A stretch of 31,068 nt of DNA, taken from positions 1 to 31,068 of IMG/VR virus record IMGVR_UViG_3300049811_000825, one strand, 5' to 3'. Of this stretch, positions 7,333 to 14,763 are shown piece by piece (positions within the stretch are counted from its first letter, which is position 1; every line of letters begins with the position of its first letter). The DNA comes from a virus. The notes beneath the pieces were generated by a model. The model worked only from the letters and a program-made list of their open reading frames with translations. It ran no database searches and had not been told where the DNA came from. The position numbers were made by a program, and so were the translations under genes.

Positions 7333-9273
7333 TCACATGTTCCTCTGGCCGCGCGCCGCAGCGCGCGAGACGGTCGCAGCGACTTGGGCGCGGGACTTGT
7401 GGAACGCCTCCGGCGACGGCGTCTGGATGTTGACGGTCACCCCGCCGCCCCCGCCGCCATTGCGCGGGGTGACGCTCACGCGTTCGCCGCGGGTCGCCAT
7501 GAACGACACCAGGTTGCGGTCGATCCCGCCGCGCCCGCCCACGGTGAAGTCCGCGCCGTCGTTGAACTTCGGCAGGCCGAACGACGACGCGGACTGAGGC
7601 GTCCATCCCGCCGGAGCGGCCGTCGACGTGCCCCCGAAGAACGAACCGGCGTAGCCCGACAGCGCCGTGCCAGCCATGTCGGCCAGCAGCCCGACGCCCT
7701 TGTTGGCGATGCCGCCCGCGATGCTGGACCCGATGCCCATGGCCGCCTGCGCCAGCCCGCGCAGGCTGAACTCCCCGTCGCGCGCCATCGTCTCGAACGA
7801 TCGCACCACCTGCGCGCCCAGGTCGTCGAAAACGCCCGACACGGTCGACGCGGTGTCTTCCGCGCTCTTGCCCGCCGCGTCGTCCATGCGGACGAACTCC
7901 GACAGCACGCCGTCCACCAGGTCCGGCACGCTCGAATGGCCGACCACGTCGTCGTAGAGCCATTGGAACGACGCCGCGATGTCTCGAACGGTCTGCTGGA
8001 CGTAGGCCTTCGCCCGGTCGAAGCCGCCGGTCAGCGCGGACCAGATGCCCTGCACCATCTCCGTGACATAGGCCACGGCGTCGCGCCGGGCGTCGCCCAC
8101 GGCCGCGGCCATGTCGCGGAACACCCCCGCCACAGTTTCGTAAAGCGCCACCAGCTGGGGGTTCGCCGCCAGGAACCCCGCGACCATGCCCTGCACATGC
8201 GCCACGGCCGCCGCCGCCATGCCCTGCACCGCAGTCACCGCCGCGCCGAAGCCGTCGCGCACCGCGGTCGCCGCGGCCGTGATCTCCGGCCAGAAGGCCG
8301 CCACACCCGCCGCCAGCGCGGCGACGCCCGCGATCGCCAGCGCCACCGGCGCGCCGACGGCCGTGATCCCCAGGGCGAACAGCCCCAGCGCGGCGACCGC
8401 CGGACCCAGCGCCGCCGCCAGCAGCCCGCTGATCACGACGAAGCGCTGCAGCGGCGCGGGCATTTCCTGCACCGCCGCGATCACGCTCCGCAGCCCCGCG
8501 ATCACCGGCGGCAGGAACTCGGCGATGATCGCCCCGAACTGTTCCTGCAGGTCGCCCCAGGCGTTGCTCAGGTTCGCGAGCTGCCCGGTCAGGCTCTGCG
8601 CCGACGCGCCGGCCTGCCCGCCGTAGAACGCGGCGATTTCGTCCAGGATCAGGCCCTGCGCTTCGGCGACCCGCCCCGTCTCGACAAGCCCCTTGATGAC
8701 GCCCTTCTGCTGTTCGGTGAACTGGATGCCCGCCTCGCCCAGGGCCGACAGGCCCTTGACAGGGTCGTTCAGCGCCTTGCCCAGCTGGATCGTCTGGCTG
8801 CGCAGGTTGCTGCCGAGCGTCGCCGACAGGTCCAGCGCGGCTTCCTGCGCCCGCAGGAACACGTCGCCCGAGATGCCGCCGAACGTCAGCAGCTGGTTCG
8901 TCACGTCCGCCAGGATCGCGTCGCCGTCGATGGCCGACATTTCCTGCAGCGACGCCGCGTGCTTGGACAGCTCGGCGGCGGTGAAGCCCGCCGCGCCGCC
9001 CGTCGTGCGGATCGCCTGCTCCAGCTGCTTCTGGGCTTTCTCGGCGCCCTGGAACGCCGTCAGCATGCTACGCGCCGCCAGCGCCAGCGGGGCGCTCACG
9101 GCCGCCGTCATGACGCCGCCGACGTTGCGCAGCGACCGGCCGGCGCTTTCCATCCGGTCCATCATGCTGCGCGCCGCGCCGTCGACGTCCTTCAGCTTGC
9201 GGCCGACCGCCGCGAAGGCCTCGGACGTGTCGTCCTTGGCGCTGATGCGGAAGAACAGGTCGCGGATGCTCAT
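7333..9273 (-). CDS. Tail tape measure protein
   Basis: 646 residues. It follows the G/G-T chaperone pair by 7 bases, the classic position. The N-terminus is helical and charged (residues 1-70), then comes a conserved tape-measure core (roughly residues 90-260: L-T-F-G-G-I-S-G-D, Q-T-I-Q-L-G-K-A-L-N-D-P-V-K-G, A-G-I-Q-F-T-E-Q-Q). A hydrophobic region with several candidate membrane segments follows (about 270-330, rich in A, L, G, V), and a Gly/Ser-rich C-terminus with a lambda gpH-like end. It sets tail length and is thought to enter the host membrane during DNA delivery. At about 0.15 nm per residue, the usual rule, the tail would be a little under 100 nm long. Confidence 0.93.
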   Translation of the reverse strand: MSIRDLFFRISAKDDTSEAFAAVGRKLKDVDGAARSMMDRMESAGRSLRNVGGVMTAAVSAPLALAARSMLTAFQGAEKAQKQLEQAIRTTGGAAGFTAAELSKHAASLQEMSAIDGDAILADVTNQLLTFGGISGDVFLRAQEAALDLSATLGSNLRSQTIQLGKALNDPVKGLSALGEAGIQFTEQQKGVIKGLVETGRVAEAQGLILDEIAAFYGGQAGASAQSLTGQLANLSNAWGDLQEQFGAIIAEFLPPVIAGLRSVIAAVQEMPAPLQRFVVISGLLAAALGPAVAALGLFALGITAVGAPVALAIAGVAALAAGVAAFWPEITAAATAVRDGFGAAVTAVQGMAAAAVAHVQGMVAGFLAANPQLVALYETVAGVFRDMAAAVGDARRDAVAYVTEMVQGIWSALTGGFDRAKAYVQQTVRDIAASFQWLYDDVVGHSSVPDLVDGVLSEFVRMDDAAGKSAEDTASTVSGVFDDLGAQVVRSFETMARDGEFSLRGLAQAAMGIGSSIAGGIANKGVGLLADMAGTALSGYAGSFFGGTSTAAPAGWTPQSASSFGLPKFNDGADFTVGGRGGIDRNLVSFMATRGERVSVTPRNGGGGGGVTVNIQTPSPEAFHKSRAQVAATVSRAAARGQRNM

Positions 9274-9280
9274 CGGCGGG

Positions 9281-9771
9281 TCACCTTCGTCCGCGCGTCG
9301 CCTCGGCTTCGCGTCGCATGTCGAACCAGGCGCGCCACAGGCGCACCTCCTCCAGGCTCAGGGCGTCCACCTCGGCCAGCGACTTGCCGAGGCGCTCGCC
9401 CAGCGCCAGGGCGAACTGCAGCTCGACATCGACGCTCAGGGCTTTCCCAGCTCGTCCCCGTCCTGTCCCGCGATGGCCTTCGCCAGCCGCCCCAGCACCG
9501 TCGGCCGCACGTTCTCCAGCAGGAACCGCAGCCCGTCGTCGTCGCGCGGCACGATGGGCGCTCCGTGCTCGTCGCGCGCGTGGTTGCGCACGATCAGGGC
9601 CGACGCCTTCAAGTCGTCGTCTTTCTGGCACTCCTTCATGACGCGCCGGATCGCGCCCGCGGTGGGCACGTCCCACCACACGGTCATGTCCAGCTCGGGC
9701 ACGTGAAGGCTCTGGTTCTGCGCCTTGGCCAGGTCGGCGGCGGCGGCCTTCATGAAGGCGGTCTCGCTCAT
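9281..9771 (-). CDS. Tail assembly chaperone G-T fusion by -1 frameshift
   Basis: Produced when ribosomes slip back one base on GGGAAAG (9448-9442). The G frame then continues from GCC at 9442 as A-L-S-V-D-V-E-L-Q-F-A-L-A-L-G-E-R to a stop at 9281, adding 53 residues for a total near 163. The T part has no ATG near its beginning; its first Met is in W-F-D-M-R-R-E-A-E close to the end. The overlapping frame therefore needs the shift to be expressed. In lambda the same heptamer yields gpG-T, where T recruits the tube protein and G binds the tape measure. The T segment ends L-W-R-A-W-F, typical of the T/gp10-like helical domain of Rhodobacter-type phages. The only alternative is an unusual internal GTG start, for which I see no ribosome site. 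Confidence 0.85.
9436..9771 (-). CDS. Tail assembly chaperone G
   Basis: 111 residues, with ATG overlapping the tail tube stop as ATGA. It opens with MSETAFMKAAAADLAKAQ and has a charged helical body (R-R-V-M-K-E-C-Q-K-D-D-D-L-K). The place directly between tube and tape measure, the size and the overlapping second frame identify it as the gpG-type chaperone that holds the tape measure soluble and loads tube subunits. The last codons are CTG GGA AAG CCC TGA, so the GGGAAAG heptamer at 9448-9442 sits just before the stop. In the normal frame translation ends at 9436. By frameshift it continues as G-T. Confidence 0.88.
   Translation of the reverse strand: MSETAFMKAAAADLAKAQNQSLHVPELDMTVWWDVPTAGAIRRVMKECQKDDDLKASALIVRNHARDEHGAPIVPRDDDGLRFLLENVRPTVLGRLAKAIAGQDGDELGKP
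9442..9448 (-). promoter_or_regulatory. Slippery heptamer GGGAAAG for -1 frameshifting
   Basis: The minus strand reads G GGA AAG in the G frame and GGG AAA G in the -1 frame, a perfect X-XXY-YYZ slippery site identical to that of lambda gpG/gpGT. The zero-frame stop lies one codon further (9438-9436). A short GCCC...GGGC stem can form about 30 bases downstream (9412-9398), but whether it stimulates slippage is unknown. Confidence 0.88.
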
Positions 9772-10166
9772 GCGTCGGCTCCCTCGGCCAGCGCGCCGCG
9801 GCCCTGGAACGTGAAGCTGATTTGCACCAGCCCGTCCTTGTCCGCGCCGCGCGTGCGCCCGTTGATCGTGACCGGCCCGCTGATCTTGGCTTTCCCGGCG
9901 CCACGGCCTTCCGGATAGATCGCGATGATCGTCTCGGCCCCGCCGACGCCCAGCACCTGACCGGTGTCGTCGGGGTCCCACAGCGCGGCGACGTTGCCGG
10001 ACCAGTTGTTGAACAGCGCCACGTTGATGCGGTGGCTGTCGCCCATGCTGGTGCCGTCGACGGTGTCGATGTCCTCCGACACTTCGTAGCTCTGCACCTG
10101 CCCCACGGCGGTGCCCGGCGCGGCCCCCAGCGTGACCACGCCGTTCTTGCCCTTGTACAGCGCCAT
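9768..10166 (-). CDS. Major tail tube protein
   Basis: 132 residues. The ATG follows a strong AGGAGG ribosome site (5-base spacing) in minus orientation, as expected for a major structural protein. It opens MALYKGKNGVVTLG, then E-V-S-E-D-I-D-T-V-D-G-T-S-M-G-D, W-S-G-N-V-A-A-L-W-D-P-D-D-T-G-Q, Y-P-E-G and a C-terminal G-L-V-Q-I-S-F-T-F-Q-G-R-G strand. This beta-rich arrangement is the tail tube subunit of short tube-protein families in siphoviruses. It stacks in rings around the tape measure. It lies before the G/G-T chaperones as expected. Confidence 0.92.
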   Translation of the reverse strand: MALYKGKNGVVTLGAAPGTAVGQVQSYEVSEDIDTVDGTSMGDSHRINVALFNNWSGNVAALWDPDDTGQVLGVGGAETIIAIYPEGRGAGKAKISGPVTINGRTRGADKDGLVQISFTFQGRGALAEGADA

Positions 10167-10179
10167 CGCGCCCTCCTGT

Positions 10180-10458
10180 TCAGTTGCGTTCCAGCGTCAG
10201 GCGCACCAGCCCGGAGCCGTCCGGCTCGAGGTCGCGCACGACGTAGCCGACGGCGTCGATCACCACCGCGTCGCCCTGCCGCGCGCCCGCGGGCAGGTCG
10301 GCCGCGAACACGCTCAGCGTCGGCGACAGCGTCGAGACGCCGGGGCCGCCCCCCTGCGCGCGACGGGCGTGGGGGGCCGAGAAAATGCCCGTCAGCGCCG
10401 TGGCCGCCCCGCCCGCGCGGACGTATTGGACGGCGGTCCCGAAGACCGTCGGGTCCAT
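10180..10458 (-). CDS. FII-like head-tail joining protein
   Basis: 92 residues from ATG 10458 (MDPTVFGTAVQYVRAGG). The frame stays open upstream, and starts inside the holin-like gene (up to about 10521) would lengthen it to about 113. A GGAGG lies 23 bases ahead of the ATG, which is too far, so the true start is uncertain. The pattern (F-G-x-A-V-x-Y near the start, then G-I-F, D-A-V-V-I-D-A-V-G-Y-V-V-R-D-L-E-P-D-G-S-G-L-V-R-L-T-L) fits the small beta-barrel of lambda gpFII-type proteins. These bind the head-tail neck and make the docking surface for the tail. Its place between capsid and tail tube agrees. Confidence 0.8.
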   Translation of the reverse strand: MDPTVFGTAVQYVRAGGAATALTGIFSAPHARRAQGGGPGVSTLSPTLSVFAADLPAGARQGDAVVIDAVGYVVRDLEPDGSGLVRLTLERN

Positions 10459-10477
10459 GAAGGCGCGCCGCGTCGCC

Positions 10478-10780
10478 TCATCCTCCAGCAAGGCGCGCCG
10501 CCCTCTGCAGCGTGTCCGCATCCGCTGTCGCCTTGCGGCGACGCAGCTCCAGCGCCTCGCGCGCCAGCGTGGCCACGTTCTCGGCCTGCGCGGCGACGCC
10601 CGGCCGCATCAGGTTCGGGATGGCCCACACGACCACCGGCGTCGCGACGGCCGCCGCCGCCTGCACCAGGTCGCCGGTCAGGGTGTCCGCCAGGCCGGGG
10701 ACGAAGGCCCCCGCCAGCGCGACCAGACAGCCCAGCAGGGCCGCGACGGCCTTGCGGGCCTCGGTGAGACGGTCGGTCAT
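10478..10780 (-). CDS. Holin-like membrane protein (DUF7439-like)
   Basis: 100 residues. It has a short basic-start N-terminus, a first hydrophobic helix (about 10-33, VAALLGCLVALAGAFVPG), a second (about 37-55) ending V-V-W-A-I-P-N, then a charged helical tail rich in L, R, E. This layout resembles DUF7439 phage proteins often labelled putative holins. The gene lies between the capsid and FII genes, where a few phages keep small membrane proteins. It could permit lysin release, but its function is not shown by sequence. GAGG precedes the ATG with 9 bases of spacing. A 12-bp hairpin lies just upstream. Confidence 0.72.
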   Translation of the reverse strand: MTDRLTEARKAVAALLGCLVALAGAFVPGLADTLTGDLVQAAAAVATPVVVWAIPNLMRPGVAAQAENVATLAREALELRRRKATADADTLQRAARLAGG

Positions 10781-10807
10781 GACGACGATCCTCGGATGAC
10801 GATGAAG

Positions 10808-10836
10808 GCGCGCCCCGCCGGTCAGGCGGGGCGCGC
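10808..10836 (-). terminator. Perfect 12-bp GC hairpin after the capsid gene
   Basis: Arms at 10808-10819 and 10825-10836 are exact inverted copies, built only of G and C, with the loop GGTCA. It begins 11 bases after the capsid stop. There is no strong U run after it in minus orientation (CTTCAT follows), so it is better read as an mRNA-stabilising or attenuating hairpin than as a full intrinsic terminator, since the operon must continue into the tail genes. Confidence 0.6.
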
Positions 10837-10846
10837 GGCCGTCAAG

Positions 10847-12745
10847 TCAGGGGACATGGACGCCCATGCAGAAGCTCGCGGCGTGACGGACGCCGTTGTC
10901 GGTGTCCTGGAACGCCGTCACGCGCACGGCCCCCGACGTCGACAGGCTGTAGGGGTCGGCCATCAGGTCCAGGCCGCTCCAGAAGCCCTGCACCAGGTCC
11001 GCCCAGTTGCCGAACCACAGCTTGGCCGCCGCCGCCTGCGTCGAGATTTCGGCGCGCCAGCCCGCCAGGCTGTTCCGCTCGAGCATCATCATGGCGCTGT
11101 CGCCCGACACGCGCGGCGTCGACATCAGGTAGCCCGCCATCGCCGGGTTCAGCACGTAGCCCAGGCTGCCTTCGTCGGCATTGTCGATGGCGATCTGCGC
11201 CCAGCAGTCCACCACCTCGGCCCACAGCGGCTTGCCCGCAGTGGCGAAGTCCACGCCGTTGATGCCCGCGGTGTCGGCGATGCCGTCCGGCGCGTCGGCG
11301 CCGGCGTCGCCCTCGAGCGCGGTCTTGTCGATGGCCAGCGCCAGCACGCGCGCGAGGTCCGTGCGGATCAGCGCCTCCACCGACAGCGACGACTGCAGCA
11401 GCAGGCGGCGGCTGTAGTTCGTCCAGCCCGCCACGGTGTGGGGCGTCAGCGGCACCTGATCGACGGTGAACGCCGTCGCCGTGGGCGCGACGTTCTCGCC
11501 GACCCAGTAGGCGGTGCCGCCGCCGCTCTGACGCGGAATGGCCACGTTGCCGCTCAGACCCTCGAGGCGCGTGGACCCCAGCCGGGCCAGCACGCTGCGC
11601 GCCCGCAGCAGCTCGATGAAGGACCCGGCCTGCAGCTCGGTGGCCACCAGCGCGCCGCCGGCCGACGGCGTGCCGGCCACCTGGTTACGCTGCCCGTAGA
11701 CGTGGCCCGGCTCCAGCACGTCGGCGGGCACGGCCATGCCCTTGAAGGACCGCTTGGGGTCGGCCGCCTTCGCGGCGTCGGACACCTCGCGCTCGAACGC
11801 CGCCGCCGACTGCGCGCCGCGGTCTTCGGGGTTCGCCATGGCGTGCAGGGCGCGCACGAAGCTGAAGCGGTTGGCCTCGCGCTGCGTCAGGCCGATGGCC
11901 GAGGCGGCGTTCATGCGGCGGGGCGCATCCTCGCCGTAGTGGTCCAGCACGATGCCCCGGAAGGTCGGCAGGTCCATGCCGTCCTGCTTGGCCTTGTCGC
12001 GCACGGCCACGGGGATGTTGTGGGCCGCGCCGATGCGGTCGATCTCGGCGCAGCGCTCGCGCTCGGCCGTGCGGGCCGCCGCCAACATGGCTTCGACCGA
12101 CTGGCCGTCGCTGCGGCCGGGCTGCGCAGGGGTCGCGGTCGGCTGCGCCGCCGGGGCGGCGCGGGTGTCGGTGGTGGGGTCGGCCATCTGGCCCTCCTTG
12201 ACGATGATGGTGACGGTCGCGCCGTGGTCGGCCGACGCGGGACCGGCGCGGCCCACGCCCACGCTGGTGTCGGCGGGGGCCGCCACCAGGCTGATTTCGC
12301 GGGGGGTCCACCGCGTGGCGCGGTAGACGTCCACGCCGTCGCGCTCGCCCGCCCACATCAGCTCTTCGACCGAATAGCCGACGCTGATGTTGCCCAGCAG
12401 GCCCGCCCGCAGCTTCGCCAGGGCGTCCTGCGCGTCGGCGTGCTCGCCCAGGCGCACGACGGCGCGGCCCTTGCCGCCTTCGATCACCGCGCTTTCGACG
12501 ACGCCCAGCACCGCCCCGATGGCGTTGCGGTGATCGGCCAGCAGCGGCGCGCGGCCGCTGTTCGCCCAGGCCAGGTCCGCCTCTCCCGGCTGATGGCCCA
12601 GAACTTCCAGGCCGAACCAGCGCCACACCGGCTCTTCGCTGCTGAACGACAGGCTGATGCGGCGATCATCGCCGTCGGCGGGCGATGGCGGCGCGTCGAC
12701 TTCGGCCGCGCGGTGCAGCCGCGCGGGCAAGGTCACTGTCCTCAT
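10847..12745 (-). CDS. Fused prohead protease / HK97-type major capsid protein
   Basis: 632 residues, ATG after AGGAGA with the portal stop directly before. Residues 1 to about 165 are an S78 prohead protease: His72 in L-L-A-D-H-R-N-A and Ser121 in G-N-I-S-V-G-Y are the likely catalytic pair. After a disordered A/P/T-rich linker (about 185-215), a helical delta-type scaffold (about 215-335) leads into the capsid fold: P-A-D-V-L-E-P, G-G-A-L-V-A-T-E-L, a G-G-T-A-Y-W-V-G-E segment, S-S-L-S-V-E-A-L-I and a C-terminal V-R-H-A-A-S-F. Maturation would cut protease, delta domain and capsid apart. A strong internal start (Met187) is described separately and would give a free delta-capsid protein of 446 residues. 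The lengths fit fused capsid genes of this kind. Confidence 0.93.
   Translation of the reverse strand: MRTVTLPARLHRAAEVDAPPSPADGDDRRISLSFSSEEPVWRWFGLEVLGHQPGEADLAWANSGRAPLLADHRNAIGAVLGVVESAVIEGGKGRAVVRLGEHADAQDALAKLRAGLLGNISVGYSVEELMWAGERDGVDVYRATRWTPREISLVAAPADTSVGVGRAGPASADHGATVTIIVKEGQMADPTTDTRAAPAAQPTATPAQPGRSDGQSVEAMLAAARTAERERCAEIDRIGAAHNIPVAVRDKAKQDGMDLPTFRGIVLDHYGEDAPRRMNAASAIGLTQREANRFSFVRALHAMANPEDRGAQSAAAFEREVSDAAKAADPKRSFKGMAVPADVLEPGHVYGQRNQVAGTPSAGGALVATELQAGSFIELLRARSVLARLGSTRLEGLSGNVAIPRQSGGGTAYWVGENVAPTATAFTVDQVPLTPHTVAGWTNYSRRLLLQSSLSVEALIRTDLARVLALAIDKTALEGDAGADAPDGIADTAGINGVDFATAGKPLWAEVVDCWAQIAIDNADEGSLGYVLNPAMAGYLMSTPRVSGDSAMMMLERNSLAGWRAEISTQAAAAKLWFGNWADLVQGFWSGLDLMADPYSLSTSGAVRVTAFQDTDNGVRHAASFCMGVHVP
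12185..12199 (-). promoter_or_regulatory. Internal ribosome site and ATG for free capsid protein
   Basis: The minus strand carries AAGGAGGG at 12199-12192, then ATG at 12187-12185, in frame with the fusion and after the protease domain (Met187, start MADPTTDT). The core GGAGG is 5 bases from the ATG, ideal spacing, and stronger than the site before the full-length gene. It lies exactly at the protease/capsid boundary, so capsid protein can be made in excess of protease. Confidence 0.72.
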
Positions 12746-12754
12746 GTCGGTCTC

Positions 12755-14239
12755 CTACTTGGGCGGCGGCGCGTCCGGGCCGTCCGGGGCTTCCGGCGGA
12801 TCGACCGCCGGGACCGCCGTCCCCGCGCCGTCCGGCAGGTCCAGGCCGACGGCGCGCAGCGTCTTCAGGTCGGCGGCGAAGCGGTCCACCAGCTCCTCGA
12901 AGTCGAAGCCGCGCTCCGCCGCCAGGTCGCTGGGGGCGGCCAGCCGGTTGCGCAGCAGCGTCTCGGCCGTGCTGGCTTCCTCGCGCGGCGTGATCGACTG
13001 CCAGCCCCGCGCCCGCCACGCCGTCTGCTCGTAGCGCGGCAGCCAGTCGTCCCGCAGGGGTGCCAGCTCCCCCTTCGCCATCGCCGGGCCGAGCCAGGCG
13101 AGGAACACCCGCTCATGGAAGGCCGCGGCGAACCACGTGTGCAGCGCCCGCCATTCGTCGCGTTCCTCGGCCAGCCCCGCCCGCAGGCTGGCGAAGTTGG
13201 CGTCCGACAGGTCGCCGGTCAGGCCGGAGTAGCTCGAGTGCAGGCCGACCGCCGAAGCGCGCAGCATGTGCGCCAGGAAGGGCCCGACCTGCTCGTTGGG
13301 ATACGCCGGATCGAAGGGCGCGATGTCCCAGCCCGGCGGCAGCACGCCCGTCTCGCCCGCCTCCACTTCCTCGATAGGCGCATCGCCCTCGCCCTCTTTC
13401 GCCGGGGCTGGCCCGTCGTCGTCCGGGCGCTTGAAGAACACCATCTTGGCCGCGCCGTAGCGGGCGGCGGCCAGGGCGTAATCCTCGAACTGCCCGATCA
13501 TGTTCAGGCGGCGCAGCGCGGTGTGCAGCCACGGCCGCCCCACCGTCTGCAGCGGTTCCTCCGGCCGGAACAGGTGGATCACGTTCGCCGCCGGGATGCG
13601 CTCGCGCACCGGCCCGCGGGCGTGCGCCTCGGCCTCGCCGCGGGGAGCCGCGAACATGTGATAGGCCACCACGTCGTCGAACGGACCGCACTCGACGCCG
13701 TTGCGGATGTAGCCGCCGCCCGTCAGGTGCGCGACGTTGAGGTGCAGGTCCAGGTGATCGACGCTCAGCACCTGCAGGCGGAACCCGAACGGCCCGGCCT
13801 CCCGGCCGCGCACGATGCGGAACAGCGCGTTGCCCTCGCACGCCACCGCGCGGATCGCCACGCGCTGGACGTCCAGCCACGACAGGCGGCGACAGGCCGT
13901 CGGCGAGCCCCACTTGCCCCAGCGCGCCCACGCGCCTTCGATCACCCGGCGCGCCAGCGGATCGGCGGCGCCCCCCGGAAAGGCGGCCTGCGACTGCAGC
14001 TCGATGCCGCGCGGGCCGACCACCTGCCGCGCCACAAGGCCCAGATACCCGCGCACGTAATCGTTGTTGCGCGCGGCGTCGCGCGCATGGGCGATCAGGC
14101 CGGGCAGGTCGCGCGCCAGCACCGTGGCGGGCGCGATGTCGCCCATCAGGAACGGGGCCAGCCGGTCGGGTCGGGCCGCCTTGTAGCTGCGCGCGCCGGT
14201 CCGGCCGCGCGGGATCGTGGCCGGATCGGCTGCGCTCAT
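12755..14239 (-). CDS. Portal protein, lambda gpB family
   Basis: 494 residues, ATG overlapping the gpW-like stop as ATGA. Family blocks visible in order: A-R-D-A-A-R-N-N-D-Y-V-R-G-Y near residue 50, V-V-G-P-R-G-I-E-L-Q-S-Q, Y-H-M-F (about 190), H-L-F-R-P-E-E-P-L-Q-T-V-G-R-P-W-L (about 220), the long helix G-Q-F-E-D-Y-A-L-A-A-A-R, and S-S-Y-S-G-L-T-G-D-L-S-D-A-N-F-A-S-L-R near 340. These are typical of phage_portal_2. It forms the dodecameric vertex ring through which DNA is packaged. The end is Pro-rich (PDGPDAPPPK). Size is slightly below lambda gpB (533). Confidence 0.94.
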   Translation of the reverse strand: MSAADPATIPRGRTGARSYKAARPDRLAPFLMGDIAPATVLARDLPGLIAHARDAARNNDYVRGYLGLVARQVVGPRGIELQSQAAFPGGAADPLARRVIEGAWARWGKWGSPTACRRLSWLDVQRVAIRAVACEGNALFRIVRGREAGPFGFRLQVLSVDHLDLHLNVAHLTGGGYIRNGVECGPFDDVVAYHMFAAPRGEAEAHARGPVRERIPAANVIHLFRPEEPLQTVGRPWLHTALRRLNMIGQFEDYALAAARYGAAKMVFFKRPDDDGPAPAKEGEGDAPIEEVEAGETGVLPPGWDIAPFDPAYPNEQVGPFLAHMLRASAVGLHSSYSGLTGDLSDANFASLRAGLAEERDEWRALHTWFAAAFHERVFLAWLGPAMAKGELAPLRDDWLPRYEQTAWRARGWQSITPREEASTAETLLRNRLAAPSDLAAERGFDFEELVDRFAADLKTLRAVGLDLPDGAGTAVPAVDPPEAPDGPDAPPPK

Positions 14240-14763
14240 CGGAAGCTCACCCTCGTGGTCAGGACGGCCACGCCGCCGTTCTCGCGCCGCACCAGCTCGG
14301 CGTATCGGCCGCGCGCCTTCATCAGCGCCTCGAACGGCGTCCGGCTGATCGACCGGCCTTCGATGCTGTAGGCCTCGGCGTCGGCGTTCACGCGGCGGGC
14401 CAGCGTGTCGTCGATGGCCGCCAGCATCCGCGCCGCGACGCTGCGGGTGTCGACGGGCGTCGCCGACGCGGGATCGGGACGGATCATCACGACGCCCCAG
14501 CCGACGGTGTGCCGCGCCTCCGGGCTGGCGACGGTCGCCGTCCACCGCCACCGGCCCGGCGGATAGTCGGTGGCCGACGGCGGCACGGCCACGACGCAGT
14601 CGGGCGCGGCGATGGTGCGGGTCACGCCCCCGCCCGTCTCGGGCGCGAGGTGATAGGTCAGGCTCCAGCCTTCGGCCGCGGGCCACGCCAGGGCGAGATC
14701 CGGGCGCGCCCAGCCCCAGCTGTCGCCCGCGATCAGCTCGGACGGTTCGGCGGACGGGGCCAT
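14236..14763 (-). CDS. gpW-like head-tail connector with N-terminal beta domain
   Basis: 175 residues, ATG at 14763 overlapping the previous stop as TGATG; the open frame extends further upstream, but that part is a shadow. The N-terminal two-thirds is a beta domain (about 8-105: D-S-W-G-W, W-S-L-T-Y-H-L, G-R-W-R-W-T-A-T-V, H-T-V-G-W-G). The C-terminal about 70 residues end with A-E-A-Y-S-I-E-G-R-S-I-S-R-T-P, then a helix L-M-K-A-R-G-R-Y-A-E-L-V-R-R-E-N-G. That end resembles lambda gpW (its helix-hairpin-helix with an R-R-V-type turn), which sits between terminase and portal, as here. The beta part may be an adaptor. The gpW-like reading is by eye. Confidence 0.82.
   Translation of the reverse strand: MAPSAEPSELIAGDSWGWARPDLALAWPAAEGWSLTYHLAPETGGGVTRTIAAPDCVVAVPPSATDYPPGRWRWTATVASPEARHTVGWGVVMIRPDPASATPVDTRSVAARMLAAIDDTLARRVNADAEAYSIEGRSISRTPFEALMKARGRYAELVRRENGGVAVLTTRVSFR

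Noticed and set aside
7384-9918. Plus-strand open frame of more than 800 codons
   Set aside because: Opposite tape measure and chaperone genes; Arg/His-rich shadow of GC bias.
10385-14371. Plus-strand open frame of more than 1300 codons
   Set aside because: Antisense to the capsid, portal and gpW-like genes. Composition is typical of a high-GC antisense shadow.
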